A stretch of 64,000 nt of DNA, taken from contig FMXS01000004.1 of NCBI GenBank assembly GCA_900104495.1, positions 186,001 through 250,000 on the forward strand, read 5' to 3'. The notes beneath the pieces are model-generated. The model was not told the DNA's origin. It saw only the letters and a list, made by a program, of their open reading frames with translations, and did not search any database. A program made the position numbers and the translations under genes. How positions within the stretch are numbered: the first letter of the stretch is position 1; every line of letters begins with the position of its first letter. Origin of the DNA: Ruminococcaceae bacterium FB2012 (GTDB taxonomy: Bacteria > Bacillota > Clostridia > Oscillospirales > Ruminococcaceae). Shown one piece after another: positions 40,931 to 51,156 of this stretch.

Positions 40931-41713
40931 ATGATAAGACAGATTTTTGATAACTGCCTGCCGCTGCTTGACACCTTGAAGCATAACCATTATTCAAGGC
41001 GTATCAAGTCGCACTACCAGGCATACGGAACTAAGTACGATTTTGCGCGGTTCTTTGAGATCGCTGATGAAGCCGGAGAAACGGCCGGGATGATAGTTAT
41101 TTTCAATGCTTCCATGATCGTTTCTACCTCCGAAAACAAGTCCCTTGACGAAGACGGACTGTATGAGCTTTCGCAGTTTATTCTTATGAATGCTCCGCTT
41201 ATGGTGGAGATAGAGGTGTGTTACAGCGACGCTCTGCGTCCCTTGCTGGCAGATGACTATACCACCGATGTAAGGACGCAGTTTGAGTTTTCAAGCAGGA
41301 ACGCTCTGCCGCTTATGGAGGTCAACGAGCTTCCGAAGCTGGATGACGTTTTCAAGGTTCTGGCATCCAGCTTTCCGTCCATTGCGGACAATTACGAGCT
41401 GTGGATAACCGATACCTCTCACCGGGTAAGGAGGGGACTTTCTCAGTCCTTCCTGCTGGGTGACTATACTACGGCTACGATACAGTACATAGTTGATAAA
41501 GTGGCGCTGATAGGGCACGTTGCTACCGTCCCGGAGCGCAGAGGAGAGTTTCACGCCCGTCGTCTGCTCTACTGGATCGGTGAGCGGCTGACGCTTGACG
41601 GCTTCACCGTAAGGCTCTTTGCCCGTCCTCACAGGGTAAGCTACTATGAGGAGATCGGTTTCAAGGAGCTTGAAACAGATATTGTTTTTGAGAGGAAAGA
41701 ATTTGATGACTGA
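40931..41713 (+). CDS. GNAT-family acetyltransferase
   Basis: A 260-residue protein whose C-terminal third has the acyl-CoA-binding pattern of GNAT enzymes (IGHVATVPERRGEFHARRLLYWIGE, then VSYYEEIGFKE near the end). The N-terminal 130 residues are a second GNAT-like or partner domain without clear motif. The acceptor is unknown. Its stop overlaps the next start by 8 bases, so the two are translationally linked. Confidence 0.8.
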   Translation: MIRQIFDNCLPLLDTLKHNHYSRRIKSHYQAYGTKYDFARFFEIADEAGETAGMIVIFNASMIVSTSENKSLDEDGLYELSQFILMNAPLMVEIEVCYSDALRPLLADDYTTDVRTQFEFSSRNALPLMEVNELPKLDDVFKVLASSFPSIADNYELWITDTSHRVRRGLSQSFLLGDYTTATIQYIVDKVALIGHVATVPERRGEFHARRLLYWIGERLTLDGFTVRLFARPHRVSYYEEIGFKELETDIVFERKEFDD

Positions 41714-42977
41714 CAGCTTTTTCGGCATAGATAAAAGAATATTAAACCTTTCGGCTTTGGCTCAATCCGAATGCGCGGAGCAGTTTGCCGTAATCGAAGA
41801 GACAGCGGAATGCAATGGGCAGAAGGTGCTGGCTGCGTTTATAAAGAACAGAGTCAGCGAGAGCTGTCTTAAAGGGACCACCGGTTACGGCTACGGCGAT
41901 CTCGGGCGAGATACTCTTGACAAGGTCTTTGCCGATGCTCTCGGCGCAGAGGATGCGGTTGTCCGTCACACCTTTGTTAACGGGACCCATGCGCTCTCAA
42001 CGGCGCTTTTCGGTGTGCTGAGAACGGGTGACACTATGCTTTCCGTGACCGGCAGGCCTTACGATACTATGGAGGAAATAATCGGCCTTCGGGGTGAACC
42101 GGGAAAGGGTTCTCTCAGAGATTTCGGGATAAATTATATCCAGGCTGATCTTATAAATAACAGGGACCCCGATTATGAAACGATAACAAGTCTGGCTCCG
42201 CAGGCGAAGATAGCTTACATACAGCGTTCCCGGGGCTATTCCCTCAGACCGTCCTTTGATATTGAAACTATCGGCAAAATGATCGAGGCCGCCAAAAAGG
42301 GAAATAAGGATATCATCATTGTGGTGGACAACTGCTACGGTGAGTTTGTGGAAAAATATGAACCTACTGCTGTAGGGGCTGATCTGATCGTCGGTTCGCT
42401 TATCAAGAATGCCGGAGGAGGTATTGCTCCGACAGGAGGATATATCGCGGGCAGGGCAGACCTTGTGGAGAAATGCGCCGACAGGCTCACCTGTGTGGGT
42501 ATGGGAAAGGAAGTCGGCTGTTCTCTTGAGGTCAACCGGGAACTTTATCTCGGAATTTTCTTAGCTCCGCAGACTGTCAGTGCCGCACTGAAGACTTCGG
42601 TGTTTGCCTGTCGTCTGTTTGAAAAACTGGGATTCAAGACTCTCCCCGAAAGCGGCGAGCGCAGGACCGATATCATCGCTTCCGTACTGCTTGAAAATGA
42701 GGAAAACCTGACAGCTTTCTGCCAGGGAATACAAAAGGGTTCGCCCGTTGACAGCTTTGCTGTCCCGGAGGCGTGGGATATGCCGGGATATGAAAGCAAG
42801 GTCATTATGGCGGCGGGTGCGTTCACAATGGGAGCATCCATAGAGCTTTCCGCCGATGCGCCCATAAGGCCGCCCTTTGCGGTCTGGCTCCAGGGAGGGA
42901 TAACTTATCCCAGCGGCAAAACCGGAGTCATGCTTGCGGCTGACGAGATGCTTAAAAAAGGTTTGATAAAGATCTGA
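41706..42977 (+). CDS. Methionine gamma-lyase-like PLP enzyme ('aluminium resistance' family)
   Basis: A 423-residue PLP enzyme of the COG4100 type. ATG at 41706 with AGAGGAAAG upstream is preferred to the longer frame. Typical blocks: GTTGYGYGDLGRDTLDKVFA near the start, HTFVNGTHALSTALFG, YIQRSRGYSLRPSF, VVDNCYGEFVE with the PLP Asp, and SLIKNAGGGIAPTGGYI with the Schiff-base lysine. Despite the historical name, the natural substrate is not settled. Confidence 0.9.
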   Translation: MTDSFFGIDKRILNLSALAQSECAEQFAVIEETAECNGQKVLAAFIKNRVSESCLKGTTGYGYGDLGRDTLDKVFADALGAEDAVVRHTFVNGTHALSTALFGVLRTGDTMLSVTGRPYDTMEEIIGLRGEPGKGSLRDFGINYIQADLINNRDPDYETITSLAPQAKIAYIQRSRGYSLRPSFDIETIGKMIEAAKKGNKDIIIVVDNCYGEFVEKYEPTAVGADLIVGSLIKNAGGGIAPTGGYIAGRADLVEKCADRLTCVGMGKEVGCSLEVNRELYLGIFLAPQTVSAALKTSVFACRLFEKLGFKTLPESGERRTDIIASVLLENEENLTAFCQGIQKGSPVDSFAVPEAWDMPGYESKVIMAAGAFTMGASIELSADAPIRPPFAVWLQGGITYPSGKTGVMLAADEMLKKGLIKI

Positions 42978-42995
42978 TAGAAAGGACTGAAATGT

Positions 42996-43952
42996 ATGGC
43001 AGAGATTTTCACGGCTTCAATTGCCGAGATCGCAGAGCGGCTGAAGCTGGAGATCATTTATGCTCCGAAGGATACCAACGAGCTGTTTGTTGCCGATAAC
43101 GACTGTAACCGTCCGGGGCTTCAGCTTATGGGTTTTTATGAGTATTTCAACGCAGAAAGAATACAGATCTGCGGAAATATGGAGTTCGCTTATCTTGCTT
43201 CGCTGGACGAGATCGTCCGCGCTCAGAGGATAGATGCGCTTTTTGCAACCAAGATACCGCTTTTCATCGTTGCAAGAGGCCATGAGCTTTATCCCGAGAT
43301 GATCGAGATCGCAAAAAAATATGAAGTGCCTATCGCAAGGACGCAGGAAAGCACAACGGCTTTCATTGCCGCGCTGATCGGATTCCTGAACGTCAAGCTG
43401 GCGCCGCGTATCACAAGGCACGGAGTGCTTATCGAAATATACGGCGAGGGCGTACTTATCGTCGGTGAAAGCGGCGTTGGCAAATCCGAGACCGCTATCG
43501 AACTTGTAAAGCGCGGACACAGACTTGTTGCCGATGATGCGGTGGAGATCAGAAAGACTTCCAGCGTTACGCTTGTCGGCTCGTCTCCCGACAACATCCG
43601 CCACTTCCTTGAACTGCGCGGTATCGGCATTATCAATACCAGAAGGCTTTTCGGTATGGGTGCCGTAAAGGTCTCCGAGAAGATCGACCTTATCATTGAG
43701 CTTGAACCTTGGGACAGCAACAAGATCTACGACAGAATGGGTGTTGACAACGAGTACACTACCATTCTCGGCGTCAAGATCCCGAGCCTTACGATCCCTA
43801 TCAAGCCCGGACGTAACCTTGCGGTCATCCTTGAAGTTGCGGCTATGAACAACCGTCAGAAGAAGATGGGCTATAATGCCGCCAAGGAGCTGCTCAACAA
43901 TCTCGGACTTGAAATGGATATGAAGGACACTGTCAAGAATTGGGATATTTGA
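42996..43952 (+). CDS. hprK: HPr kinase/phosphorylase
   Basis: A 318-residue regulator that phosphorylates or dephosphorylates HPr Ser46 to set carbon catabolite repression. The C-terminal kinase domain carries GESGVGKSETAIE (Walker A) and the HprK signature LELRGIGIINTRRLFG; ADDAVEIRK fits the conserved acidic site. The N-terminal domain (residues 1-130) is the usual regulatory fold. First member of a conserved Firmicutes run continuing to dnaE. Confidence 0.95.
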   Translation: MAEIFTASIAEIAERLKLEIIYAPKDTNELFVADNDCNRPGLQLMGFYEYFNAERIQICGNMEFAYLASLDEIVRAQRIDALFATKIPLFIVARGHELYPEMIEIAKKYEVPIARTQESTTAFIAALIGFLNVKLAPRITRHGVLIEIYGEGVLIVGESGVGKSETAIELVKRGHRLVADDAVEIRKTSSVTLVGSSPDNIRHFLELRGIGIINTRRLFGMGAVKVSEKIDLIIELEPWDSNKIYDRMGVDNEYTTILGVKIPSLTIPIKPGRNLAVILEVAAMNNRQKKMGYNAAKELLNNLGLEMDMKDTVKNWDI

Positions 43953-43969
43953 TCGGGAAGTGAAAAAGA

Positions 43970-44695
43970 ATGATTAAAATCCAAGCGGATATGCACACGC
44001 ATACCGTGGCATCTACTCACGCTTATTCCACTGTTATGGAAAACTGCAAATGCGCCGAGGCTCTCGGGCTGAAAGCGATCGGCATGACCGACCACGCTAT
44101 GGGAATGCCCGATGCACCTCACGGCTGGCATTTTGAGAATCTGAAATCTCTGCCGAGAAAGATAAGCGGAGTCTATGTGATCCGGGGCATCGAGGCTGAC
44201 ATTATCGACCGCGAGGGAGAACTGGATGTCAGTGACGGTATGCTCTCAAAGCTGGAATGGGTAGTGGCGTCCATGCATTCATGGACTTTCTCCCCCGGGA
44301 GTGAGCATAAGCATACAGAGGCCTATTCTAAGGTCTGCGAGAATAAATGGGTAGATGTTATCGGTCATCCGACAACAAAGAAATTCCCCTGTGATATGGA
44401 GGCTTGCGTTAAGACCTTCAAGGAGTACGGCAAGCTGGTGGAGATAAACGAAAGCTCTCTGCTCAGCAGGAAAAGCTCTGAGGAGAACGCCGCGGAGTTA
44501 TTGAGGCTATGCAAAAAATATGAGGTGCCGGTGATATTGAACACCGACGCGCATTTCTGCGAACTGGTAGGAAAGATCGACGTTGCTTCAAGATTGATTG
44601 AAGAGACCGGCTTCCCCGAGAGCTTGATCTTCAATTCCGAATGGGAACGCGTCAGAGAGCATATAATTAAGAAACACGGCGATATCGGGATTTGA
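43970..44695 (+). CDS. PHP-domain phosphoesterase, YcdX-like
   Basis: A 241-residue metal-dependent enzyme of the PHP family. Metal-ligand motifs: DMHTHTVAS (HxH), MTDHAMG, RGIEADII, VASMHSW, DVIGHPT and LNTDAHF. Similar to histidinol-phosphatase-like and YcdX-type phosphoesterases; the substrate is not known. Sits between hprK and murB with short gaps, as seen in related Clostridia. Confidence 0.88.
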   Translation: MIKIQADMHTHTVASTHAYSTVMENCKCAEALGLKAIGMTDHAMGMPDAPHGWHFENLKSLPRKISGVYVIRGIEADIIDREGELDVSDGMLSKLEWVVASMHSWTFSPGSEHKHTEAYSKVCENKWVDVIGHPTTKKFPCDMEACVKTFKEYGKLVEINESSLLSRKSSEENAAELLRLCKKYEVPVILNTDAHFCELVGKIDVASRLIEETGFPESLIFNSEWERVREHIIKKHGDIGI

Positions 44696-44714
44696 TACTG
44701 AAAGGTTTGATCTT

Positions 44715-45629
44715 ATGAAAATCAGCGAGCTTTGCGAGCTTGCGGAACAGTTTGGCTGTGAAGTCAGATATGATGAGCCGCTTTCTCAGCACACTACCTT
44801 CAAGGTAGGCGGTAACTGTGCGGCTTTTATTGAACTTCCCTCGGATAAAGCGGCTATTGAACTTATAAAGACGGCTAATGATTTGGGTGTGAGATACTGC
44901 GTCCTTGGGAACGGTTCAAATGTTCTGTTTGACGACAGGGGATATAACGGAGTGATCTTTCACATCGGGCATCTGATGTCGAAGATAGAGCTTCACGAAG
45001 AGAACAACATCCGTGCCTCAGCCGGCGCCGGACTTAACAGACTTTGTACGTTTGCTTACGAGAATTCGCTGACGGGACTGGAGTTTGCTTACGGGATACC
45101 GGGTTCTGTGGGCGGTGCGGTATTTATGAATGCCGGGGCCTACGGCGGCGAGATAAAAGACGTCCTTAAAGCGGTTGAGGCCGTTGACTGCAAGGACGGA
45201 AAGCCGTATATCTTCAAGGTGAACGAGCTTGATATGTCTTACAGGCAGACTTCGTTTATGAAGAACGGACTGATAGTTCTCGGCGGAGTGTTCGCTCTGA
45301 AAAAAGGAAACAAGGACGAGATCAAGGCGGCAATGGACGATCTTATGAACCGCCGAAAGGAAAAACAGCCCCTTGAATATCCGAGCGCAGGCTCCACCTT
45401 CAAGCGGCCTGTGGGAAAATATGCCGGCAAGCTGATACAGGACAGCGGCCTTCGGGGATATTCTGTCGGCGGAGCGCAGGTCTCCGAAAAGCACTGCGGC
45501 TTTGTGATAAACAAGGGCGGTGCGACTTCTAAGGACATTCTTGATCTGATAAAACATATTCAAGATACCGTATTTGAAAAAACGGGTAGCTTTCTTGAAT
45601 GCGAAGTTAGGTACATCCCCTATGAATAA
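44715..45629 (+). CDS. murB: UDP-N-acetylenolpyruvoylglucosamine reductase
   Basis: A 304-residue FAD/NADPH enzyme that completes UDP-MurNAc synthesis. KVGGNCAAFIEL, LGNGSNVLFDDRG, YGIPGSVGGAVFMNAGAYGGE (FAD contacts) and PSAGSTFKRP with the catalytic Ser are present; the C-terminal HCGFVINKGGATSKDIL completes the short type-II form. Lies upstream of rapZ by 18 bases. Confidence 0.96.
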   Translation: MKISELCELAEQFGCEVRYDEPLSQHTTFKVGGNCAAFIELPSDKAAIELIKTANDLGVRYCVLGNGSNVLFDDRGYNGVIFHIGHLMSKIELHEENNIRASAGAGLNRLCTFAYENSLTGLEFAYGIPGSVGGAVFMNAGAYGGEIKDVLKAVEAVDCKDGKPYIFKVNELDMSYRQTSFMKNGLIVLGGVFALKKGNKDEIKAAMDDLMNRRKEKQPLEYPSAGSTFKRPVGKYAGKLIQDSGLRGYSVGGAQVSEKHCGFVINKGGATSKDILDLIKHIQDTVFEKTGSFLECEVRYIPYE

Positions 45630-45647
45630 AATGAAGGAGGTATTGCT

Positions 45648-46508
45648 GTGCAGTTTATTATAGTAACCGGAATGTCCGGTTCGGGCAAATCAAGCGCTAT
45701 TGATGTTCTTGAGGATATGGGCTATTATTGCATAGACAATATGCCTCCCGAACTGATAACAAAATTTACCGAGATCTGCAATCAGTCCAAGGGCAAGCTC
45801 GACAAGGTGGCGTTTGTCGCCGATATCCGCGGCGGAGATTTTTTCACTAAGCTTACGGATATCGTCGAACAGCTGAAGGCGGAGCAGATCAATATGAAAA
45901 TACTATTCCTTGATTCCTCCGACGATGCTATCGTCAGAAGATACAAGGAGACCAGAAGAAAACATCCGCTGGACGAGGTCAGCTTCGGAAATATCCGCAA
46001 GGCTATCGAGACCGAGCGGGAGATGCTTGTGCCTATCAAAAGCAAAGCAGATTACTACATAGATACCACTTCGACCTCGGTTGCCGAGTTCAAGGAAAGG
46101 ATGTATAACATCTTCCTCGACCAGGACGACGAGTATATGCGTATCGACGTCCGTTCCTTCGGGTTCAAATTCGGCTCTCTCAGTGAAGGGGATATAATCT
46201 TTGATGTCAGATGTCTGCCGAATCCTTTCTATGTTCCCGAACTCAAAGAGAAAACGGGTCTGAACAGTGAAGTTTCGGATTATGTAATGCAGTTTGAGGA
46301 TGCTAAAAAGCTGCTGGCAAAGCTGGATGATCTTTTCGATTTCCTTATCCCGCTGTATAAAAAGGAAGGCAAGGCACAGCTTGTCATTGCCTTCGGATGT
46401 ACCGGCGGCAAGCACCGGAGCGTTACCTTTGCCGAAGCAACTGCAAAGCACCTTAAAGCTAAGGGTTTTAAGGTAAGAGTTTCCCACAGAGACATCAACA
46501 AACGTTAA
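45648..46508 (+). CDS. rapZ: RapZ-family nucleotide-binding adapter
   Basis: A 286-residue protein starting at GTG with AAGGAGG upstream. Walker A GMSGSGKSSA near the N-terminus, FLDSSDDAIVRRYKETRR, a DVRCLPNPFY motif, and the C-terminal FGCTGGKHRSVTF phosphate-like site identify RapZ/YvcJ. In enterobacteria it steers RNase E to GlmZ RNA; in Firmicutes it binds nucleotides and affects competence or wall metabolism. Conserved neighbour of whiA. Confidence 0.95.
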   Translation: MQFIIVTGMSGSGKSSAIDVLEDMGYYCIDNMPPELITKFTEICNQSKGKLDKVAFVADIRGGDFFTKLTDIVEQLKAEQINMKILFLDSSDDAIVRRYKETRRKHPLDEVSFGNIRKAIETEREMLVPIKSKADYYIDTTSTSVAEFKERMYNIFLDQDDEYMRIDVRSFGFKFGSLSEGDIIFDVRCLPNPFYVPELKEKTGLNSEVSDYVMQFEDAKKLLAKLDDLFDFLIPLYKKEGKAQLVIAFGCTGGKHRSVTFAEATAKHLKAKGFKVRVSHRDINKR

Positions 46509-46519
46509 AGGAGTCTGCT

Positions 46520-47443
46520 ATGGACAACAGATCTTTTTCATACAGCGTAAAGGACGAGCTGCTGTCCAAGATAAATTCTGTTCCGAAGGCTGATGTGTGC
46601 CTTATGGGGATGCTCACCTTCTGCAATGTTCTCAGCGATAAGGAGATAGTCTTTCTGACCGAGCATAATGGGGCCGCTGATTTCTTTTCCAAGAACTGCG
46701 CCCGTATCTGCGGGCACGGTGAGGCCGTAAGTGTGACGGTCACCGAGAAGAAGGACGGTTCAAAGCTGTTCCGCCAGGAGGTAACAGATGCCGATGACAG
46801 GCTCACTCTGCTTGAATATTTCCGCATGGACAGTTCCCGGCGCCTTGCTCCGGACGATCTTCCGAAGCAGAAATACTATCCGCAGCTTATTTCCGGGATA
46901 TTCATTTCCTGCGGGTCTGTAAACGATCCCGAGAAGACCTATCATCTTGAATTCGTGATGCCGAATATCGGCCTCTGCAACGATTTCGGGCTGATGCTTC
47001 TTGAAAATTACGGCATTCTTGCCAAACAGACCGAACGGAAGAATTCCGAGATCGTCTATATCAAGGAGTCGGAGGCGATCATTGATCTGCTGACAATAAT
47101 GGGGGCCACCAATTCCTCCCTTGAACTGATGAATGTCAAGATCATGAAGGATATGCGCAACAAGATAAACCGTGTGGTCAACTGCGATAATGCCAATATC
47201 GAGAAGACATTAAAGGCTGCCGAAAAGCAGCTTACGGATATTGAACTGATCGACAGCACTATCGGTTTTGAGTCGCTTCCGGAGACGCTTCAAGAGATAG
47301 CAAGGGTCAGATATGAAAACCCGGATATCAGCTTAAAAGAATTGGGAGCACTGCTTATGCCGCCGCTTTCAAGATCGGGAGTAAATCACAGGCTGGCAAG
47401 GCTTTCCGAAATTGCCGACAGGATCAGAAAAGGAACATACTGA
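46520..47443 (+). CDS. whiA: WhiA, DNA-binding regulator
   Basis: A 307-residue protein with a degenerate LAGLIDADG-homing-endonuclease-like N-terminal fold and a C-terminal helix-turn-helix (NPDISLKELGALLMPPLSRSGVNHRLARL). WhiA helps control division and, in actinobacteria, sporulation; in Bacillus it influences chromosome segregation. AAAGGAG lies before the ATG, 11 bases after rapZ. Followed by dnaE at 14 bases. Confidence 0.95.
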   Translation: MDNRSFSYSVKDELLSKINSVPKADVCLMGMLTFCNVLSDKEIVFLTEHNGAADFFSKNCARICGHGEAVSVTVTEKKDGSKLFRQEVTDADDRLTLLEYFRMDSSRRLAPDDLPKQKYYPQLISGIFISCGSVNDPEKTYHLEFVMPNIGLCNDFGLMLLENYGILAKQTERKNSEIVYIKESEAIIDLLTIMGATNSSLELMNVKIMKDMRNKINRVVNCDNANIEKTLKAAEKQLTDIELIDSTIGFESLPETLQEIARVRYENPDISLKELGALLMPPLSRSGVNHRLARLSEIADRIRKGTY

Positions 47444-47457
47444 AAGGGGAGCAGCGA

Positions 47458-50400
47458 ATGGAATCCTTTGTTCATCTTCATGTTCACAGCGAATATTCGC
47501 TGCTTGACGGTGCCTGCCGGATTAAGGACCTTGTCCGCAGGGTGAAGGAGCTGGGGCAGACCTCCTGCGCTCTGACAGACCACGGAAATATGTTCGGAGC
47601 AGTAATGTTCTATCAAGAGTGCATCGCGGAAGGTATCAAGCCGATAATCGGCTGCGAGGTCTATGTTGCCCCGCGTTCGAGGAAGGACAAATTCGGTAGA
47701 AACGAGAATCCTCCCTATCATCTTATTTTGCTCTGTAAAGATCAGCAGGGCTATAAAAACCTTATAAGGCTTGTTTCCCTTGGTTATACCGAGGGCTTTT
47801 ATAATCGCCCGAGAGTCGATATTGAGCTTCTTGAAAAATATCACGAGGGACTGATCTGCCTTTCGGGATGTCTTGCCGGAGAAATACCGCGCAGGCTTTC
47901 CGTCGGTGACTATGACGGCGCAAAGGAGACCGCGCTGCGCTTCCGTGAAATATTCGGGAGCGATAATTATTTCATTGAGATACAGAATCATAAATATCTT
48001 GATGAGGAAAGACTTATCCCTCTTCTGATAAAGCTGTCAAGGGAGACTGGGATTCCTCTTGCCGCTACCAACGACGCTCATTATATCAGACGAGAAGACA
48101 GCGAGGCACAGAAGATACTTGTCTGCATAAATACGGGTGAAAAAGTCACTTCGCCGTCCAAGATGCAGTTCCCGACAGACGAGTTCTATATCAAGTCTCA
48201 GTCTGAAATGGAGGAGCTTTTCCCTAACTGCCGTGAGGCGGTCTCAAATACTGCTTCAATTGCAGAGCGGTGCAATGTTTCGTTTGAATTCGGCACCACA
48301 AAGCTGCCTTATTTCCGTATAGAAGGCGTTGAGGACAACGAGGCTTATCTGCGCGAGTTGTGCCGTAAGGGACTGCTTGAAAAGTACGGCTCCGACAACA
48401 AAGAAGCCGCCGAAAGGCTTGAACATGAGCTTTCGGTCATTACCGGAATGGGCTATACCGACTACTATCTTATTGTCTGGGACTTTATCAATTTTGCCAA
48501 GACCCATGGCATACCCGTGGGCTGCGGAAGAGGTTCGGGAGCCGGAAGTCTTGCGGCTTACTGTATCGGCATAACCGGCATTGATCCTATCCGATACGAT
48601 CTGATATTCGAGCGCTTTCTGAATCCCGAACGTGTTTCAATGCCGGATTTCGACATTGATTTCTGCGTCGAGGGAAGGCAGAGAGTCATCAACTATGTTG
48701 TTGAAAAATACGGTGTCGAAAATGTGGCACAGATAATCTCCTTCGGAACTATGGCGTCGAAGGCAGCAGTCAAGGATGCGGCAAGAGCTATGGGCCTGCC
48801 CTACAATGTTGGGGATATGATAACTAAGGAGATCCCGCAGGGTATGAAGCTTGAAGATGCTCTGGAAAGCGTGGAGTCTCTTAAGAATAGTTATAACAGC
48901 CAGCCCGAGATACGCAGTCTTATCGACACGGCCTTGAAAATAGAAGGTATGCCCCGGAATGTTATGACTCATGCGGCCGGAGTTGTTATCACCAAAGAGC
49001 CGGTCATTGAATACGTCCCCCTTTATATGCGTGACGGAATGGTTGAAACTCAGTACGAGAAAAACGCCCTTGAAAAGCTGGGTTTGCTGAAAATAGATAT
49101 GCTGGGCCTGCGCAATCTGACTGTTATCGACAGGTGCCAGAAGCAGATAAGAAAGCGCATCCCGGATCTTGATGTTGAGAAGGTCCCGCTTGACGATAAG
49201 GCGGTATACAATATGCTTTCCGAGGGAAACACCGTCGGCGTGTTCCAGCTTGAAAGCCGTGGGATGACCGCGAGGCTGAAACAGCTTCGTCCAGACTGCA
49301 TTGACGATCTTATCGCTATGCTTTCGCTTTACCGTCCGGGCCCTATGGACTCGATACCCACCTATATCCGCAACCGGCATAATCCTTCTCTTGTGACGTA
49401 CAAGCATCCGCTTTTGGAAGGAATACTGAAAAAGACCTACGGATGCATAATCTATCAGGAGCAGGTCATGCAGATCTTCAGGACCCTGGCCGGATACTCC
49501 TTCGGCCGTGCGGATATTGTGAGACGCGCAATGTCCAAAAAGAACCACGATCTCCTTGAAAACGAACGAAGAGCTTTTGTATACGGTGAAGAGGGTCAGT
49601 GCGCCGGATGCATTTCAAACGGCATAGACGAAAAAACGGCAAACGAGCTGTTTGACGATATGACTTCCTTTGCCTCTTATGCATTCAACAAATCCCATGC
49701 CGCGGCTTATGCGAATATATCCTATCAGACGGCTTATCTGAAGCATTATTTCTTTAAGGAATATATGTCCGCTCTGATGTCTGTCACTATGTCCGACGGT
49801 ATGGACAAGCTCACCGTGTATATGAACGAATGCAAGCGCTGTGGAGTGAAGATCCTACCCATCAATATAAACCGCAGTGTCAGAGACTTTGTTTCCGAGG
49901 GCGATGGTATCAGGTTTTCTATGCTGGCAGTACGGAGCCTTGGAGAAGCTGCTGTCAACGCTATCGTTGCCGAAAGGGAGCAGGGCGGGAACTACCGTGA
50001 CCTCCGTGACTTCTGCCGCAGGACATCTGGCAGGGAGGTCTCCGTCAAGGCGGTCGAGCAGCTTATCAAGAGCGGCGCCTTTGACGGCCTCGGCAATAAC
50101 CGCCGCGAAATGCTCAGCGCCTATGAAGCGCTTATGTCTGCAGCGACACACGAACAGCGCGAAAAGCTGGACGGACAGCTTGATTTCTTCGGTATTGCAG
50201 GAAGCGAGCCTGTCACCCAGCCGATAGATAAGCTGGAAGAGTTTTCGGAGAATATGCTGCTTGAGTTTGAGAAGGAAGCTTTGGGAATGTATATTTCCGG
50301 GCATCCGCTTGATTGCTTTGAAGGTACTTCCGAGGCAGCCGGATGCAGTCATATCTCCGATATGATCGCTGCAGGTGTGGGCATGAGGTCAAGAAACGAT

Positions 50401-50904
50401 GCATTGAGGTTTCGGCTTGTGCTGACTGTCGTCGGTATAAAGAAAAGTAATTCAAGCAAGAATGAGCCTATGTGCTTTGCAAGATGCGAGGACAGAACAG
50501 GTGAAACTGAGGTCATCGTTTTTCCGTCGCTGTATTCATCTGCTCTGCCTTTTTTGAAGGAGGGCGCGGTGATATGTGTGAGCGGAAAAGTTTCCCTTCG
50601 GCCGGAGGAGCCCCCCAAGCTGATAGCGGAGACTATCGAAAGCGGAGAGAGATTTCTTGAAAATAACCTGCGCAGAGATGTATGCGTCCGTATCGACTCT
50701 AAGGACACTCAGAGAATAGCTGCCGTAAAGAAGCTTGCTTTGAAAAGCCGTGCAGACTCCGGAAGCGGTCTCAGCCTGTATTTCTCCGACAGAAAACTGA
50801 TGACGGCTATGAAGGGCGTCAGATATATCACGCTTACAGATAAGCTGCTCAGAGAATTCATTGAAGCTGCCGGTCACGGCAATGTGAGATTTGTTAAGAG
50901 GTGA
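47458..50904 (+). CDS. dnaE: DNA polymerase III alpha subunit DnaE
   Basis: A 1148-residue replicative polymerase of the DnaE type. N-terminal PHP domain (HLHVHSEYSLLDGACRI, LTDHGNMFG), polymerase core with GRGSGAGSLAAYCIGIT and MPDFDIDFC (catalytic Asp residues), SLYRPGPMDSIP, IIYQEQVMQI, FNKSHAAAYA, helix-hairpin-helix region (ALIKSGAFD-like LIKSGAFDGLG) and a C-terminal OB fold (LVLTVVGIKKSNS). In Firmicutes DnaE usually works with PolC. Ends the hprK-to-dnaE run. Confidence 0.97.
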   Translation: MESFVHLHVHSEYSLLDGACRIKDLVRRVKELGQTSCALTDHGNMFGAVMFYQECIAEGIKPIIGCEVYVAPRSRKDKFGRNENPPYHLILLCKDQQGYKNLIRLVSLGYTEGFYNRPRVDIELLEKYHEGLICLSGCLAGEIPRRLSVGDYDGAKETALRFREIFGSDNYFIEIQNHKYLDEERLIPLLIKLSRETGIPLAATNDAHYIRREDSEAQKILVCINTGEKVTSPSKMQFPTDEFYIKSQSEMEELFPNCREAVSNTASIAERCNVSFEFGTTKLPYFRIEGVEDNEAYLRELCRKGLLEKYGSDNKEAAERLEHELSVITGMGYTDYYLIVWDFINFAKTHGIPVGCGRGSGAGSLAAYCIGITGIDPIRYDLIFERFLNPERVSMPDFDIDFCVEGRQRVINYVVEKYGVENVAQIISFGTMASKAAVKDAARAMGLPYNVGDMITKEIPQGMKLEDALESVESLKNSYNSQPEIRSLIDTALKIEGMPRNVMTHAAGVVITKEPVIEYVPLYMRDGMVETQYEKNALEKLGLLKIDMLGLRNLTVIDRCQKQIRKRIPDLDVEKVPLDDKAVYNMLSEGNTVGVFQLESRGMTARLKQLRPDCIDDLIAMLSLYRPGPMDSIPTYIRNRHNPSLVTYKHPLLEGILKKTYGCIIYQEQVMQIFRTLAGYSFGRADIVRRAMSKKNHDLLENERRAFVYGEEGQCAGCISNGIDEKTANELFDDMTSFASYAFNKSHAAAYANISYQTAYLKHYFFKEYMSALMSVTMSDGMDKLTVYMNECKRCGVKILPININRSVRDFVSEGDGIRFSMLAVRSLGEAAVNAIVAEREQGGNYRDLRDFCRRTSGREVSVKAVEQLIKSGAFDGLGNNRREMLSAYEALMSAATHEQREKLDGQLDFFGIAGSEPVTQPIDKLEEFSENMLLEFEKEALGMYISGHPLDCFEGTSEAAGCSHISDMIAAGVGMRSRNDALRFRLVLTVVGIKKSNSSKNEPMCFARCEDRTGETEVIVFPSLYSSALPFLKEGAVICVSGKVSLRPEEPPKLIAETIESGERFLENNLRRDVCVRIDSKDTQRIAAVKKLALKSRADSGSGLSLYFSDRKLMTAMKGVRYITLTDKLLREFIEAAGHGNVRFVKR

Positions 50905-50907
50905 AAC

Positions 50908-51075
50908 ATGGAACCCAAGGATTATACAGTTGAAAGGATAGACGGCGATTACGCGCATCTCAAAGACCTTGCGACCGGCGAAGTGCTGCTGATCGCAAGA
51001 GCGCTGATCCCCGAGGAAAGCGACGAAGGCACGATACTCCATTATGAAGCGCTGACCTATTCTGTGACAGACTGA
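50908..51075 (+). CDS. Small DUF3006-like protein
   Basis: A 55-residue ORF, below usual ORF cut-offs, with GAGGTG at 50898-50903 and ATG at 50908, 3 bases after dnaE. The product, with segments YTVERIDGDYAHLKD and ALIPEESDEGTIL, matches the DUF3006 pattern of short beta-barrel proteins. Likely translated with dnaE; role unknown. Confidence 0.75.
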   Translation: MEPKDYTVERIDGDYAHLKDLATGEVLLIARALIPEESDEGTILHYEALTYSVTD

Positions 51076-51156
51076 TGAAAAATTTCAGCCGGCTATGGAA
51101 AAACCGCGCCGGCTGTGTTATACTATTAATGAATCAAAAACGAACGGAGTTGAAAT

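Noticed and set aside
39620..40990. 456-codon minus-strand frame
   Set aside because: Antisense to murD with all MurD motifs on the plus strand; long only because of codon bias.
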